This document shows, one piece after another, positions 9,561-22,033 of a stretch of DNA of 64,000 bases. The notes under the pieces were generated by a model that did no database searches, was not told where the DNA came from, and saw only the letters and a list, made by a program, of their open reading frames with translations. The position numbers and the translations under genes are program-made. Within the stretch, counting starts at the first letter, position 1. Every line of letters begins with the position of its first letter. The stretch is from Eublepharis macularius (lineage: Eukaryota > Chordata > Lepidosauria > Squamata > Eublepharidae). The DNA is taken from contig NC_072799.1 in the NCBI RefSeq assembly GCF_028583425.1, positions 89,328,217 through 89,392,216 of the forward strand, read 5' to 3'.

Positions 9561-12500
9561 TTCTGGCCCCCCGCGACAGCCGTGCCTGAGCCCAGGGGTC
9601 CGCCTGCCTCCCCGCCCCGGGTGTGCGACCTTCCCCCGTCAACGGCAGCAGATTAAAATAAACGGCCAACCTGATGAGATAATGGAAAGAATGAGCATCT
9701 GTGAGGGGTGGCGGGGGTGAGATATTAATAGGGACCCAGGGTTTCCCTGGCTTCAGCTTTCCCATGGACTATAAAAACAGAAGCCGTGTCATACCGGTTT
9801 CTAAAACCAGCCCCTGTAGTGCTACTCGCGGTTATTTTGACGTGTCCCAATAAAAAGAATTGCATGGCTTCATTTTGCTAGGGATCGATGTGGCTGCCTC
9901 AAAACCAAAGTATTCAAAAAAGCCTTTTTTTACTGAGATAGGAGAGCTGTATTGCAGGGGGGCGGGGCTTAGATGCCTCACTAATGTGTTATGGACCATA
10001 GACTTCCCCACTATGTTGCCTTACATCTTAAGTATGTGCTCCCATGTACTATCTGCACTTTAAATGTGATCCTACTGGGTAGTTCTATGCTATCAAATGT
10101 CAGTTTTAGAATTGCTTATGCTATGTTTAGGGACCATAGACTTCCCCACTATGTTGCCTTACATATTATTTAAATGTGTGCTCTGGATGTGCTTCAAGTA
10201 TAATCCTACTGGGTAGTTCTAAGTTGTCCAATGTCAGTCCTGCAATTGCTTATGGTCTGTTTCAACATTTCTTCAATTCTGTCTTGGATTCTTGCTAATA
10301 CTATGTATTTGTAAATTTGTGCTTATTTACCCTATGCTATTGTTTATGGAAATGGCCTTGATACTGATTGTGCTAAGTTTGGAGAGCCAGTTTGGTATAG
10401 TGGATAAGAATGGCAGGACTCAAATCTGGAGAACCAGGTTTCATTCCCCACTCCTCCACTTGAAGCCAGCTGGGTGACCTTGGGTCAGTCACAGCTTCTC
10501 AGAGCTCTCTTAGCCCCACCCACCTCACAGGGTGGTTGTCCCAAGGATAATAATAACATACTTTGTAAACTGCTCTGATTGGGTGTAAAGTTGTCCTGAA
10601 GGGCGGTATATAAATAGAATCTTATTATATGTTATATTATTAATCTCATATGTTGAGTCTCCATGAGAAAGGTGGACTATAAATGACATAAATAAATAAA
10701 CTCACTGTAGGTGCTAATATTACATCTCACAGCTCACAGCTTTTCCCCTACTGGGTGGGTTTTTAATAGTTTACTGTGAGCAGCATTGTGTAGCACAACT
10801 GAACATTCCTATTTTGTTATACACTTGGTTTTGGACTAAATTTATTATTTCGGATACATTTTAGCAAAGCTCTAACGGCCCCATGAAGAAGTCCATGCGT
10901 GAGAAGGCGGTGGAGCGGAGGAATGTTAACAAAGAACACAACAGCAACTTCAAGGCAGGATATATTCCCATCGATGAAGATCGGCTGCACAAAACTGGCT
11001 TACGGGGCCGGAAGGGCAACTTGGCTATTTGTGTGATCCTCCTCCTCTTCATTTTGGCTGTCATCAATTTGATTGTGAGTATGATAGGCAAGAAAAGACA
11101 TTTTGCTGTTGCTAGTATTGTAATTAAATAGAAATCATAAATAGATTTGCAATAGTGGATTCTGTTGATTTCAGTAGTACCTAATAATGTTGATTCAGGG
11201 ATCAAAGCCAATTTTTTTACCCTGCATATATTGTTCTAGTACTGGAAAAAAAGTTTTGGTTTAAAGAAAGGGTTAAAACATTACTCAAACTACAAAATGT
11301 AGAAATTGTAGATTAAAACCTAAGTAAAATAACTGAAAAGAGAGGAAGAACACCTCTGAAAAATCAAGGGCAAGAGGTGTCCTTGGTAAATCTGAATCTG
11401 CCTCCTTAAATTGTCAATTCATGCTTTTTGAAATTGAATGAAATCAGAATGGTCTAAGCAGCAATATTGGAGCTACCGGTGAAGTGGGGGCTGTCCATAT
11501 TTATTGTGCCCATGAAGAAGTATGTTATACGAAACGGGAATTGTATAAATATGCACGCATAATCCCGTCGGCACTTTTGGACTTATTTGCAGTTTGGACT
11601 GGAGCTTGCCATCTCATGCCTCCCACACGTCTGCATTGGAGCTCTATCTGAGGAAACCTGCATGCTGCTACATTTTCATCTTAATTAATTCATGGACATT
11701 GTTCCTTTGAAAAATATACTTCATAACCATTAGGATCAAATTCTGTATTTTTACCATATTTATTGCATGTTGGGACAGAGAGATCAATATTTTATTGTAT
11801 TTATTGTATATTTATTATTGTATATATAATCATGCACTATATTTTGCACTTTGCACTATAAAAATATAAAAAACTGTTAGATATATACATATTCCCGGAA
11901 TTGTTTGTTTGTTTGGTTTCCTTAAATTGCATGTCATGTAAATAGTGTAGTCTAGATACGCTAGTTTATAATTTAGGCTCCAAGCACCTACATGTTCACT
12001 TCCTCTTTTTTCCTCCAGATTGGCATTGCTATTACAGTACATTTTAAAAAAGACCCCCCCCCCAAAAAAAAATCTTGCAAGCTTCTTTAGCAATCCACTG
12101 AGGAAACTGACCTGTCCTCAGCCAGTCTGACATGTCATCAAAGCCCAAAGCAGAAACAGTGCAGAAGTAAAAAACAGAGATCACTTTGTTTCAATTCCCT
12201 CGAGGTGTAGAATTAAAGAATCAAAGCAGTACAAGGCAGAAGTGATGAATAAAGCAGATCCAGCCCCCACTGGCTGAGCATGCAGAAAGCCCGAGATAAA
12301 GTTCACCATGAAGAAGAGGCCTCATTTTCTCTGGCTATGTCAGCCATTGGCTTGGGCATTATCAGTTACATAGTAGCTGGTTTGGAGATCACTTGTTCAC
12401 TGTGAGTATGCCGCCTCTTGACAATAAACCAATTTTCATTATGGAGCTAAATGCTTTTTGAAAAAAATATACTTAAAGATCTCAGGCCAATTGGAATACT

Positions 12501-15500
12501 CAGCTGATAATAAATTCTGTTATTTTGTAATAAATATCCCATTCTGCGAGAAAGCTGTACTGTGAGTTCACAATTAAAATATACTTTTCCAGTTTATGCA
12601 ACCCTCTCGTTAGTATACTATCCATGGTTGTAGAGTTTAACCAACCTTCAGGCTTTATTCCCTTGCATGCATTGTTCATAATTCATTGTCAGGTCAACCT
12701 ACGGCTCATGTACTTTCTGTGTGTGCACCTCCCTCTGTCTTCCCAGTCGCCACTACTGCTGGACCCCTGTGCATGTGCCTGCCCCCTTCTTCCCCTCCCC
12801 TCATCAGTGAGCCAGTAGGAGCTGTCCTACCCCTGCAGCTGCTGCCCCACTTCAGAGACAGCTGATGCTGGCCCTGGCTAATGGGCCAAAGTCAGCTCGG
12901 TGGAAATAGCAGCTTTGCAGGTGTATTCTAGGTAAATAGAGTTCTTCTTAAAGGTATCTAGTTCAAGTCATGACATTTTCACAAGTATGAAATTACTTTT
13001 GGCTTTTGCTGTTAGATCACGCTCATCATCTGGACTGTGATTCGTATTGGGCCCAATGGCTGTGATAGCATGGAGTTTCATGAGAGCGGCTTACTGCGAT
13101 TTAAACAAGACTCTGACATGGGAATTATACATCCATTGTATAAGAGCACAGTGGGAGGCCGGCGTAATGAAGATTTGGTGATTATTGGAGAGAACCAGCC
13201 AGTAAGATTTTTTATGATCCAAAAGTGCATGCAGGAAACGACAGTACTTTTAATTATCTTGACATTAGTAAATTGCCCTCACTGTATTTACCTAACTTGT
13301 TTCTGAAGATTGTGTTTCAGCAAGGGGAAACAAAACTCAGCGTTGAAACAGATAAAACTTTAATTACCAGTGATATTGGTATGGAATTTGTTGACCCACG
13401 GACGCAGAACACTTTGTTCAGCACTGACTACAATACTCATGAATTTCATCTGCCAAGTGGAGTAAAAACTTTAAATGTCCAAAGAGCATCTACAGAGAGG
13501 GTATGGAATATCCTTAGTGAATTAGTTCATTTCCTTCTGCAATTTCCTTTGTGTGTTCTGTAGTTTTAATCTTGTAATGCTCTTTATATTCTGGCTGGGC
13601 TATATCAAGTATCATATGGCTAATCTCCTCCTTGTCTACATATTCTTCTTGCAACAGAATAGCAACCTAAGATGTCCTTGTGTGCAGCCACGGTTTCCTA
13701 ATCAGATGGTCACCTCACAAATTCCCTTGCACAAGGTGCATCTGTGACATGTCTATCGTTGCCCCTCCTGCAAGGAGGTCAGGACTGTGTCCGTGGCTCT
13801 CCCTCCCTCCTCTTTTTAATCCTTACAACAACTTTGCGAATTCAGTTAGACCAAGAGAGTGACTGATTCAACTTCTGGGCAGAATAAGGATCTGAAGCTG
13901 TATCTCCCCAGCCCTAGCCGATGCTCATTATGACACTACACCTTGTTGTTTTCTTCCAATTCCACATCAGGGTTGCCCGTTGTTTTCTTCGACTACACTG
14001 GTTGTGGCAATAGCTTTAAACCAGTGTAATCTTAAATGTACTTACCCGGGAGTAAGTCCCACTGACTTTTCTAGGTAAACATGCACAGAATCAGGCCCCA
14101 TGCCTTGGATTCAGCAGAAAGTATACAGATTTTCCCTGTGTTTCCTACTTTGGAGTAGTAAAAGTTTTGACCTCTGGAAAAACGATTCCTGGAGTCATGG
14201 TACAAAAAGCCACGTGGTTGAGGGGGAAGGGGATGAAGCTACCCCCACCCTCTTTATCTTTCCTTCCTCTTGCATCAGAGGTGCTGCACTTCAACAAGAC
14301 TTCACTCCCTTCCTCTCTTCACTGCAGTCCTTGACTTCATGTGATTTTTGTCCACATGAGTCCTGCAACACCACTAATCATCTTTCTGAGAGTCACAAGG
14401 GATGCTGGGGAGGAGGGAACATGGTAAAGGACACGCTTGCCAGTTCCTTTTACTAGCAGTAGATTGGATCCCAGCACATTTTGTTAGCTTTGCCTATCCT
14501 GTAGGCAAGTAACAGCAACTGAACATGGGAAAGCTCAGCTTTGAAAAAGCCCCCAAATATAACTGCTATAGTATCCTAGTTAACTTCTCAGGGTAACAAA
14601 GGGGTTGGTGTGAACAGGTTTTGAAACTTTATTTGAAAGGCAGGACTAATTGCTGGCTTCTGGTTGTAAGTTGCGAGGGGGAGGTGATGCGGCCCAACCC
14701 TATGCATGGTTGTAAAAGTAAATTCCTTTTTAAATTCAAAATTCCCCAAAAGAAGGATAACTAGGATCACAGCCTGAGGGGATGACTCTCTTAGTGACAA
14801 GAAAGACACAACTGTGATTGTTAGGAATAAGCAACATTTACAGGTAATGCAATCCTAAGTAAATTTACTTAGACATAAATTCCATATAGAGTTCAGTGGA
14901 ATTTAGATCTGGCTTACAGATGGAGGGGAATGAGATGGCAGAGACCTCAGCCACGAGAATGGGCTGCAGCAGTTGAGATAGAGGAGGTAGAAGACCAGGG
15001 CTTTTTTGTCGTTTTGGTAAAGCTGCCACTATGTTTAGTAAGCATATTGTTACAACTATGCTCTTTCTTCTCAGGTTACCAGCAATGCTACCAGTGATCT
15101 AAATATAAGGACCGATGAGCGTGCTATTGTCCGTGGAAATGAAGGAGTTTTCATTATGGGCAAAACCATCGAGTTTCATATGGGAGGTGATATGGAACTC
15201 AGGGCAGTGAGTAATTCATTTGGCGCTTGCAGTGGTGTTTTATTTAAAACATTTATATCATATCTCTCCAAAACTTAGGAAGACTTGTAACTAAAATTAA
15301 AACAATAACTACTGAAAAATGCCACCTCATGTGAGAGGAAAAAATAAAAGTTAAAAATACAACAAATTTTGTAATAAACAAAAGTGTACTTGGACAGAAA
15401 TAGTCTCATGCAGTCACACAATGGACCAAACTAGACGATAATATTTTCCATGAAATGGATTGGGGTTTCATTGCAAGTGCAGACTCCAGTGGGGCAAATA

Positions 15501-18500
15501 ACACCCCCATGGAACTGTTTTGGGTCAGAAAAATGGCGGGGGGCAGGGGCTGAAGCTAATCCCCACCACCACAGGCTGCGGTCCCGTCCAAATGAGTCCA
15601 TGGCGCTCTTGGGAACGTTGTTCCCAAGAGCAGCTGTCTTGACTGTAAGATGATCGGTATCTGGTCAGGGAAATCCTGACCTGACACATGACAAAATGTA
15701 TTGTCTAGTTTAGCCCTGATATCTGGATCTGGATATCAAGTTAAACACTTAAACTTTAAGTGTTTGATACTGAACTCTTTAATAGTGTATTGTCATCATA
15801 GATATTCGCATATTCATAGGAAACACAATTGGTCACATCTAAACAAACAATTCTCAATTTGAGGGCAGAGAGCCATCCCTTTGCTTCCAAAGTTGTTTGG
15901 CCAAATTCCACCTGCAATGCAGCATTTGAGACACAACAGGGTACATTCAATGGTTTTCTTAGAAACTGAACAAGGGGCTGAATATGTTTGGATGCGACTT
16001 TAAGCCAAATAGCTGAACTGTAAAGAATTAGGGGAATCACCTTCAAGTTAAAAGCCTGTACAGCTCTAGGAATTTACTCCCCCCCCCCCCACACACACAC
16101 TTATAGAAGAACCTGTTTATAGCGTTTGCTCAGGGTTTTGCTTTGTTAAACAACATTCTGAGTTGGGGATTCCAACATAAGGCTGCTGAAACCAGAATCC
16201 CCAAATAAGAGATGTTCCTTGCTCAATATTAAATCTATTGATTGACCATTGTAACGGGGGCCATCTCCTATTTTTGGTGAATACTAGGATCTTAGATTTC
16301 TGGTAGTTAATCACCAGATTCTCACACAGACAATAGTTGGTAAAGATTTGCAAGGTCTTTTGCAGACCAACCCTGGTGCAAGACAAAATGGCGGCATCAT
16401 CCACATAAAGCAAGACGGACACTAGTCTCAGCTAATTTAGGTGGATGGCATCACTTGTCAAAATTAGATGCTAAATCATTTAAATATAGATTAAACCAAA
16501 AGGGAGCTAATAAACAGCCCTGTCTTACCCTCTTTTCCAGGTTAAATGAGTATGTTAAATGTCCTTCATACCCACAGCATACTTGAGCAGTTGAGCAACA
16601 ATATAGTCATTGTATGAGCCCTAGAAGTCTTTTGTCAAGGGTGGTTTGGGCAAGTTTACTCTACAATTTGGGGCAATTTATAGAGTCAAAGGCCCCTTTA
16701 AGATCAATAAAGGAACATATAATTGCCCCCTTTGAAAGGTTGGATATTCATCAGATGGATATTAGAGGACTATGCAGTGGTCATAGGTCAAGGAGCCCTG
16801 TTTGAAATAATCTGTTCATGACCCAGCACATCTTCTGATTCCATCCAATCCCAAAGTTTCCTAAGTAAGTAAGAAGAGTACACATTTCTCAATGAAGAAA
16901 GAAGGCTAATTGACTGATAGCAGCATGGATCCAATCTGGACCCCATATTAAATATTGGGACTATAATCAAATATCTCCATGAGTTGGGCATCTGACCAGC
17001 TGAATTAATTACAGTGAACACTGGGGCCAAGACTGTAGCCCACCATTGAGGAGCAACCTTAAAAAGCTTGTTAGGAATTAAATTGGGGCCAGGAGCTTTT
17101 CTTAAGCTTAGCCCCCTAATGAGACATATGACCTCCCTGATTAACACCTCAGGACAGAGTCAAGAGAAATATTTGGGGATCAGTTGAAAGAACCAGCATC
17201 ATAGAATAACCTCCTGAAATGATTTTCCCACACTAGAAGGGCAATGCAGCAAGGAATTTTAAATTTTGTATTAATAGCAGAATTGGTCATAAGCCAAAAG
17301 GCCTTATTATCCTTGTTAATAGCTGAAATGAGACATCCCCATTCCTTACTCAAGGATGGTTTTAATCAGTTCTCTATAAGTCTTCTTAAGCTCCAGCAAC
17401 TCTTGAAGAACCCATATTGTGCAATTACTTTTAAACTCACAGTGCTTCTGTTGGATACACTTCTTGATGGCTCGGCAATTGAACTATTTCACTTGGCTTC
17501 AGAAGTCATTTTGATGAGATTCTTTTTGACAAAAAGTGGTCTAAACAAACCGAATACCTCAGACAAATTGGCTAAACTAACTGATGCCAAGTCTGACTGC
17601 AGGACCTTCTTAACTAAGAGTTACAAGAGGTGGTACCCATTATTGTTCAGGCTTTGTCACTGAAGTTAATAATCCAGAGCAGCCGAAAAATGTTGTTACT
17701 GTTTTGGTAAAGTGAAAAACTTTGAACTGAAGCAGGATATCAATCAAGAGGAAAATGCATACCAAGAGAAATAGGAAGGTGATTACTTCCCATGTAATCA
17801 CAAACTTTTCAGCTGTTGGAAGTGGGTCAAATATTCAATAGAAATGAGAACAAAATTTACTGAACTATCTCCTCAGGGGCCCACATAAGTGAAGTCACTG
17901 GCTTCATCCACCTCTATATAGCCATTCAGTGGGATAACATTTCTCTGAATTGCACATTCAGCTAGCTCTAGGCCTGCGGTATTTATTATGGCACCTTTAG
18001 ATTTTTTATTATGCCAAGTAGGACTAAGAAATTTGCCATTATTGGGACTGAATAGCTTAAAGAGATTAGTGTAATTGTTGCTGCTTACCCTTGCATTGAA
18101 ATCACCCACTAATACTAAAGGAATTCCTGGATATTGGGCATGCAGATCATCAACTATTTTTCCCAAATGGGCCCATCTCCACATCATTATGGTAGATGTG
18201 TACAGGAGAATATAAACTGAGGAAAAAAATAAGTTAACGCATCCAATTTCAGCAAAAGAGCAATAATCAAGTCTGCCACAAAAAGATTGCAGAATCCAAT
18301 ATTCACATTTGATGTCAGGTTCAAGGTCCAGTACCATAGACTATATTATAGACAGGAAGAACTTAATTCCCTTGGTGAAAAACCTAGAAGTACTACCCTA
18401 CTTGGAAGGCGACCACCTGCCTCTTCATCTACAAATGATTCCTCCGTGCCGTCAGATTTACCTTGGGTGCATCTCACCCACTCAGCAAATGGGAAGCCGA

Positions 18501-21500
18501 GCTAAATGGCCTCTTGATTAGAGCAAAGGGTTAAAAAAGCGCTGGCCAAGGAGAACTTACTGTTGTTTAGGTCAGCTCTTATGAAAATAATCCCGAGACA
18601 AGACCCCCAGAATATCTACGAAGATGTTGTCCAGAGACTGAAACCTTTGTTGACATATGAGTCTGGACCGTATGGTAAAAGAGCAGGAAGACATTCAAAG
18701 GCATGGTTTGGTAAGGATTGTATTGACACCAAAAAGTTCTGCTTTTTTATTTATAAAAACGCAGCCGAAAAGGATAATGAAGTAGCTTCTTACCCAAAAG
18801 AAATTCTATAAGCAACTGGTTGCACGAAAGAAAAAAGAGGATACAGGAGCCGCATGGAAGCTCCTCATGCAAGCAGCGAATGGGGGAAAAACTCCACATT
18901 TTTCTGGAGGATGACTTCAAACCACACATTTAAGGACTCATCCCCCATAGACGCATATTTTCGTCTGATACCTAGGAAGCATACTTTCGGGAGATATATA
19001 AAGATTTTTCATATGACCCTCCTAAACAAAAGTTAGAGAACTTACCTATGTGGCCCCAGTATCCACAAGAGAAGCCAAATCACTCATCAATCAGCTCAGA
19101 CGAGGAAAAGCTCTCAGAGCAGACTGCATCGCCCCATAGCTCCTAAAGAATAATATAGAGTGATGGGTTCCACCTTTGGCATCACTCTTCACCTACATTG
19201 ACTCTTCTGGCCATATTCCCAACAACTGGGGCTTGGCAATTATAGTCCCATTTTTCAAGAGGGGAGGGAGGGAGGACCCAGCGAATTATAGGTCAATTAG
19301 TTTACTTAATGTTATTAGTAAACTCTATGCTAGTCACCTTACATAAAAAATTAAAAGCTGGATAGAGCAGGAAGATCAAATAGTAGAAGAGCAGGCTGGT
19401 TATAGGGAAAGAAGAGCTACCATAGATCAAGGTTGGATTTTACAACATCTCATTGAAAAATATTCAACAAAAGGTTGAAAAGTTATGCACTTGTAGTACT
19501 GGGAAAGCACAGAACACTTATTTCATTGCCCTTTCTATCAAGAAATTTGTACTCAGTACCCTTTACTTAATAGGTACCCTGGTTGTTCAGAATCAGTGTA
19601 TACCAGAATGTTGTCAATAGACGAAAACCCAAATGTTACAGCATGTAGTGCAGTTTATAAAATCCATCAGCTAATTAAGGCATCATAATTTTTATTGGAA
19701 ATGTTACAACTGCATTTGTAATTATTATAATAATTATTAATGTGAGAGTTAAAATCTATAGTTTTAGAATTTTTTAGCATATGAACACTTACATTTTATG
19801 CTGGCTAATAAAGATTGATATTCAAATTTGATGATACTACACATGCAAGACCCCCACCTCCGCGGCCTACCTCCTCTTGGAAATAGTCAGTGTAGCCAGA
19901 GAAAACTAGTTCATCCATTAACCAGGTCCCCTGAATGAATAAGATATCAAAAGAAACTAAAAATGTTTTAGTATCAGTACAATGGACTCTCAAGTGCCAT
20001 CCAGCTATGTTCCAACTTAAGGTGTGAAGCTCACCGATCCTTTCCAGTCAATTCCTTGCTGCAATGGGATCTCGTATTACTGAGCTGGTAATATTCTCTG
20101 AAATGATCATGACTTTCAGCTCCAGGGGAATAGGCATTTTTATCCCCCGATCTTATGGCCACTTTTTGGCCAGGGAGAAGGTAGCTTCAGAGTCAGGGTT
20201 AGATAAAAGTTGATTTTCATTGTTGACAGGGAGCTTATGTAAAACAACTGATGCAGACTCTCTGATTAATTAAATGATTTTGTTCCTGGCTAATTTGTAA
20301 TAGAGTATGCTGCAGTTTTTGGAGTCGAGTGGTTATATTATCTTGTTCCTCATAAGGTAGGGAATCAAATGATCGAAGAAGATTCACATCCCTTATATGC
20401 AGTTGAACATCTTTTGAAAGGGATGGTGAAGGGGGAAAACTTTAACTGGATCAATTAAGCGAGGTCCTTCACAAGGTAGCTTGTCTGACCACTCCAGTTA
20501 ATTAAAATCAAGTTTCTTAGCAGGTGAAAACATAAGAGTTCTATGTCTGATGGCAGATTTCCCTCTCTCGGAGAGAGTTGGAAGTTCTGTTCTGTGCTAC
20601 ATTTTCTTTACTTACTATCTTCTGATTAGGAATTTTCCCTGGGGAAACAAGCAGGATTACAGTTAGGTTACAATAGCACTTACGTGCGGAAATCCCATGG
20701 AGATTAAACCAATTTTATTTAGCCAGTATTTGAGAGGAAATATTGGAACTATAAAAGGAGAGAGTCAAGCGGTTTTCCCTGGCATTTTATCAAAATATTT
20801 TAAATCAATATTCTTTGGGTGATAGTTTAACAGATACCCTAAGTGCTCTTTTATATATCTCTTATTATGCCTCTAAAGGAAAAGATAGATAGTGAGAGTT
20901 TACATGTATCTAAAGCTATAGTGGAAGGAAAGAAAGAGTTTTTAGAAGTGTTAAAATAGACTTTAAAAAATAGTAAATTTAAAATTACAATTTTAGTTAA
21001 AATGATACAACGGCAGTGGTACATACTATGAGGTTTAAAAGATTTAAAAAACACAATCACTTCAGCACAAGATATCAAAACTAATAAATAAATAGTAGAT
21101 AAAAAGTGAGAATGAGAGCAGTAAAATTTGGATTTTAAAACAGCCAGCTGATATAGAAGCCAGCAAACCAACAAGCAGGGAGGAACTCCGTCCAGTCTTA
21201 ATCAGCTAGCCAGTAAAACGGAGCAGACCTCAGCAACACAAAATAATTTATGAGTTGTTCCCGAGTGTGCAAAGTCTGCTACTGTGGCCTATCAGCTGCT
21301 CCCAAGCCTGTTTTCCAAAAAAGCAATCTCGCTTTAAATAACAAAATAAGAGGTTGGCCATTGTGAGAGGACGCGGGACTGGATGGACCTCTGGTCTGAT
21401 CCTGCAGGGCTCTTCTTATGTTCAGGAGGTGGTTCCCAGAAGCAAATTGGGGACTGCTGCACTGAGCCTTAACTAGTAGCCCATCTTGGTAGCCCGTCTT

Positions 21501-22033
21501 CAAACGGCTGAACTGGCACTTGTCCGTAAAAGGAGAGCGGCTGTATACAGCTCAGTGGGTGAACATACAGAAGGTCCTTGATTCAGACCCCGATATCTCC
21601 ATTAAAGGATCTCAAGAAGGAGAAGTGGGATGGCTTTTGCTTGAACCCTGGATTGCTACTGTCTGTTGAGAGCAGACATTATCAGGCAAGATGGTTATTT
21701 GTATAAGGCAGCTGCAGTTGCTCTGAAATTCTGTTTATAGCCATTATGTTGTTAAGCATGAAAGTAAACATTTGCTTATTTGTATGGAAATACTGTGTGA
21801 CGCTTCTATATACTTGTTCCCTTTGGTAGGACAACAGCATTATCCTAAATGGAAGCGTGGTAGTCAATACATCCCGACTGCCAAGTTATTCTTATGAAGA
21901 ACAGTTTAATAACGGTGACTGGGAGCGCTACAAGCTGTGCATGTGTTTGGACGGGACTCTATTCCGTGTTCCAGTGAAGAACCGCAACATGGGCTGTCAA
22001 ACCTCAGTTAATCCATGTGGCAATACATATTAA
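9183..22033 (+). CDS. SGCB: beta-sarcoglycan, complete coding region in six exons
   Basis: Beta-sarcoglycan is a single-pass type II membrane glycoprotein of the dystrophin-associated sarcoglycan complex in the muscle sarcolemma. Coding exons are 9183-9227, 10865-11074, 13016-13201, 13309-13500, 15075-15206 and 21830-22033. Each is bounded by AG/GT, each intron falls between codons, and they sum to 322 codons plus TAA (human protein 318). The cytosolic N-terminus holds KKSMREKAVERR. One hydrophobic helix (about residues 67-98) crosses the exon 2/3 junction. The large extracellular part has NAT, NGS and NTS glycosylation sites and ends in a four-cysteine cluster (CMC, GC, PCGN) as in the family. 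The start is the ATG in AAGATGGCGGCAGC inside a CpG island; the Ala-rich first exon matches the human gene in character, not in exact sequence. Intron 5 (6.6 kb) is swollen by LINEs. Identification rests on recalled family sequence and is near certain. Confidence 0.98.
9950..10700 (+). mobile_element. LINE 3' end (CR1/L2-like tail) with internal 138-bp duplication
   Basis: The segment ends CATGAGAAAGGTGGACTATAAATGA...AATAAATAAA, a tail common to reptile LINE 3' ends. GGACCATAGACTTCCCCAC occurs at 9993 and 10131, so a unit of about 138 bases is tandemly duplicated. A Sauria-type SINE interrupts it at 10381-10620. It lies in SGCB intron 1. Confidence 0.55.
10381..10620 (+). mobile_element. Sauria-type tRNA-derived SINE
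   Basis: GGAGAGCCAGTTTGGTATAG head, GAAGCCAGCTGGGTGACCTT body, and the GAAGGGCGGTATATAAATAG end. It is near full length. This family is a squamate marker. It is inserted in a LINE tail in SGCB intron 1. Confidence 0.93.
10865..11074 (+). CDS. SGCB: SGCB coding exon 2 (cytosolic part and most of the membrane helix)
   Basis: Seventy codons beginning QSSNGP and ending in the hydrophobic AVINLI. The acceptor is TTTTAG and the donor is GTGAGT. It encodes the basic juxtamembrane segment and most of the transmembrane helix (ICVILLLFILAVINLI), which continues in exon 3. Confidence 0.98.
11075..13015. other. SGCB intron 2, nothing recognised
   Basis: AT-rich intron sequence with a C/A homopolymer patch near 12052-12070. 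No clear repeat or exon is seen. Confidence 0.5.
13016..13201 (+). CDS. SGCB: SGCB coding exon 3
   Basis: Sixty-two codons, starting ITLIIWTVIRIGPNG, so the first residues finish the membrane helix. The rest is the start of the extracellular domain (MEFHESGLLRFKQ, STVGGRRNED). The acceptor is TGTTAG and the donor GTAAGA. Confidence 0.98.
13309..13500 (+). CDS. SGCB: SGCB coding exon 4
   Basis: Sixty-four codons starting IVFQQGETKLSVE and ending in ASTER before the donor GTATGG. It contains the conserved ITSDIGM and DPRTQN segments of the extracellular beta-rich domain. The acceptor is TCTGAAG; a later in-frame CAG at 13318-13320 is coding (VFQ), because moving the boundary there would lose the conserved IVFQ. 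Confidence 0.97.
13501..15074. other. SGCB intron 4, short hairpin repeats only
   Basis: Contains a TTACCCGGGAGTAAGTCCC-type repeat piece (about 14020-14095) and a CAATCCTAAG hairpin-type piece (about 14845-14915), both common small interspersed pieces in squamates. Nothing else is recognised. Confidence 0.4.
15075..15206 (+). CDS. SGCB: SGCB coding exon 5
   Basis: Forty-four codons, VTSNATSDLN through GGDMELRA, with the conserved RGNEGVFIMGKTIEFHMGG block. It holds the NAT glycosylation sequon. The acceptor is TTCTCAG and the donor GTGAGT. Confidence 0.98.
15745..20830 (-). mobile_element. APE-type LINE, decayed, split by another LINE
   Basis: On the - strand, reading down: an endonuclease start with FDILFIQGTWL (19993-19805), then an endonuclease C-part with VLVGDFNAR and DFTYVGP (18305-17873), RT motifs KAPGPNLIPNKLF and SISLLSSL (17147-16788), and the RT core LLYVDDAAILS with LVINYQKSKILVF (16422-16117). 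The frames are broken by several stops and shifts. Upstream sequence to about 20.8 kb may be its 5' part. The clade is uncertain (an apurinic-endonuclease LINE without a recognised RNase H; the Vingi/I or CR1 side is possible). It fills SGCB intron 5. Confidence 0.75.
18306..19480 (+). mobile_element. LINE fragment inserted head-on in the - strand LINE
   Basis: + strand frames read STIDYIIDRKNLIPLVKNLE and LEGDHLPL (endonuclease end), KAWFGKDC, IVPFFKRGGREDPANYRSI and LYASHLT (RT), then QAGYRERR-like sequence. It is the same family as the surrounding - strand LINE and separates that element's two endonuclease pieces. The 5' end is truncated inside the endonuclease domain. Confidence 0.65.
21365..21425 (+). 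mobile_element. short SINE/LINE 3' fragment
   Basis: GGGACTGGATGGACCTCTGG and CTTCTTATGTTC are the 3' end of a repeat common in sauropsids. It is too short to name a family. Confidence 0.4.
21537..21665 (+). mobile_element. tRNA-derived SINE, 5' part
   Basis: CAGCTCAGTGGGTGAACAT (A box) and GATTCAGACCCC (B-box position) form a tRNA-like head, followed by the GGATCTCAAGAAGGAGAAG body. It is the same family as 6173-6275 and sits 165 bases upstream of the last SGCB exon. Confidence 0.6.
21830..22033 (+). CDS. SGCB: SGCB last coding exon
   Basis: Sixty-seven codons plus TAA, beginning DNSIILNGSV and ending NPCGNTY. It carries the four C-terminal cysteines that form the family's disulphide-bonded cluster. 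The acceptor GGTAG sits directly downstream of the LINE-filled intron. Confidence 0.98.
   Translation, partial: DNSIILNGSVVVNTSRLPSYSYEEQFNNGDWERYKLCMCLDGTLFRVPVKNRNMGCQTSVNPCGNTY

Noticed and set aside
10381-10620. tRNA gene
   Set aside because: The tRNA-like A and B boxes belong to a Sauria-type SINE; no full cloverleaf is seen.
15000-15025. CCAGGGCTTTTTTG as a hAT MITE end like that at 8205
   Set aside because: Only the terminal dozen bases match and no second end was found nearby.
18306-20830. Twin-priming as the sole cause of the opposed LINE halves
   Set aside because: Both orientations contain RT sequence, so the content overlaps; two insertions explain it better than one inverted insertion.
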